From: CALCTE01 sp045585835
GTDB lineage: Bacteria > Bacillota > Clostridia > Oscillospirales > CAG-272
Length of the DNA: 64,000 nucleotides
Direction of reading: 5' to 3'
NCBI GenBank assembly: GCA_045585835.1
Contig: JAZMZG010000037.1
Location: 1-64,000, forward strand
Positions 63,882-64,000 of the stretch are shown here, piece by piece; the first letter of the stretch is position 1, and each line of letters begins with the position of its first letter. A program made the position numbers and the translations under genes. The notes below the pieces were generated by a model, which did not search any database, was not told the DNA's origin, and was given only the letters and a program-made list of their open reading frames with translations.

Positions 63882-64000
63882 ATGGCTATTAAATCATACG
63901 CTCAGGCGATTAAAGATGTCACCGCAGAAGAAATGCGCCGTGACGAAAAAGTATTTGTAATGGGTGAAGACGTTGAAGTACTCGGCGGTATCTTCGGATG
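63882..64000 (+). CDS. 2-oxoacid dehydrogenase E1, beta subunit (partial)
   Basis: The first 39 residues are in the window and the gene runs off the right edge. They read as the E1-beta start: KSYAQAIKDVTAEEMRRDEKV followed by FVMGEDV. GAGGAGG lies 11 bases before ATG 63882; an in-frame TTG two codons upstream (63876) is a possible alternative start. It follows the alpha subunit by six bases. E2, E3 and any further pathway genes are probably downstream. Confidence 0.88.
   Translation, partial: MAIKSYAQAIKDVTAEEMRRDEKVFVMGEDVEVLGGIFG

Overview
The window looks like a chromosomal piece from an uncultured anaerobic, low- to mid-G+C Firmicute of the class Clostridia. The reasons are the rimP-nusA-ylxR-ylxQ-infB order, the FakA/DegV lipid kinase pair, YgiQ and B12-type radical SAM proteins, rubrerythrin, a ClpE-type unfoldase, GTP-dependent PEP carboxykinase, near-consensus TTGACA-17-TATAAT promoters and GGAGG Shine-Dalgarno sites. 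A genus cannot be named from the sequence alone. The DNA reads as an ordinary core chromosome. The only clear mobile element is one IS3/IS150-type insertion sequence.

Layout. 1-4.7 kb: rRNA operon on the minus strand (16S, tRNA-Ala, tRNA-Ile, 23S; the 3' end of 23S lies outside the window) with a consensus promoter. 4.8-8.2 kb: small membrane proteins, RqcP and a CapA-like lipoprotein. 8.2-11.2 kb: a marR-fakB-fakA operon with operator-like palindromes in its promoter. 11.4-12.4 kb: thioredoxin and rubrerythrin. 12.4-13.7 kb: the insertion sequence. 13.7-20.7 kb: an ABC exporter, a PEBP protein, a GH36 glycosidase, rpe and ygiQ. 20.8-25.5 kb: the infB-nusA operon. 25.7-29.3 kb: tRNA-Thr, an ECF sigma factor with a membrane partner, a candidate small transcript, a membrane transglutaminase and tRNA-Leu. 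29.4-41.1 kb: pckA, rsmA, a Gld-like ABC system, aspS, hisS, a degenerate methylglyoxal-synthase-fold protein and a MinD-like ATPase. 41.2-49.7 kb: polA, nif3, trmK, DUF1858, clpE, cvpA and DUF5711. 49.8-56.2 kb: a class B PBP, two parvulin-like lipoproteins and a B12-binding radical SAM enzyme.

56.4-64.0 kb: a plus-strand catabolic operon that runs off the window: zinc MDR dehydrogenase, UlaG-like MBL hydrolase, DUF4432 sugar epimerase-like protein, CoA-acylating aldehyde dehydrogenase, ADP-forming acyl-CoA ligase beta and alpha subunits, and 2-oxoacid dehydrogenase E1 alpha and beta. Together these genes suggest sugar oxidation and ring opening followed by cleavage to an aldehyde and a 2-oxoacid, CoA-thioester formation and ATP recovery. 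The ligase alpha subunit departs from succinyl-CoA synthetase at substrate-loop positions, so the acid may not be succinate. This operon is the best candidate for an undescribed system here.

Smaller points worth following are the MGS-fold protein that has lost its catalytic residues, an alanine tRNA with C at position 33, a self-contained ~250-nt transcription unit near 27.7 kb, and a recurring habit of placing stable hairpins just upstream of start codons.
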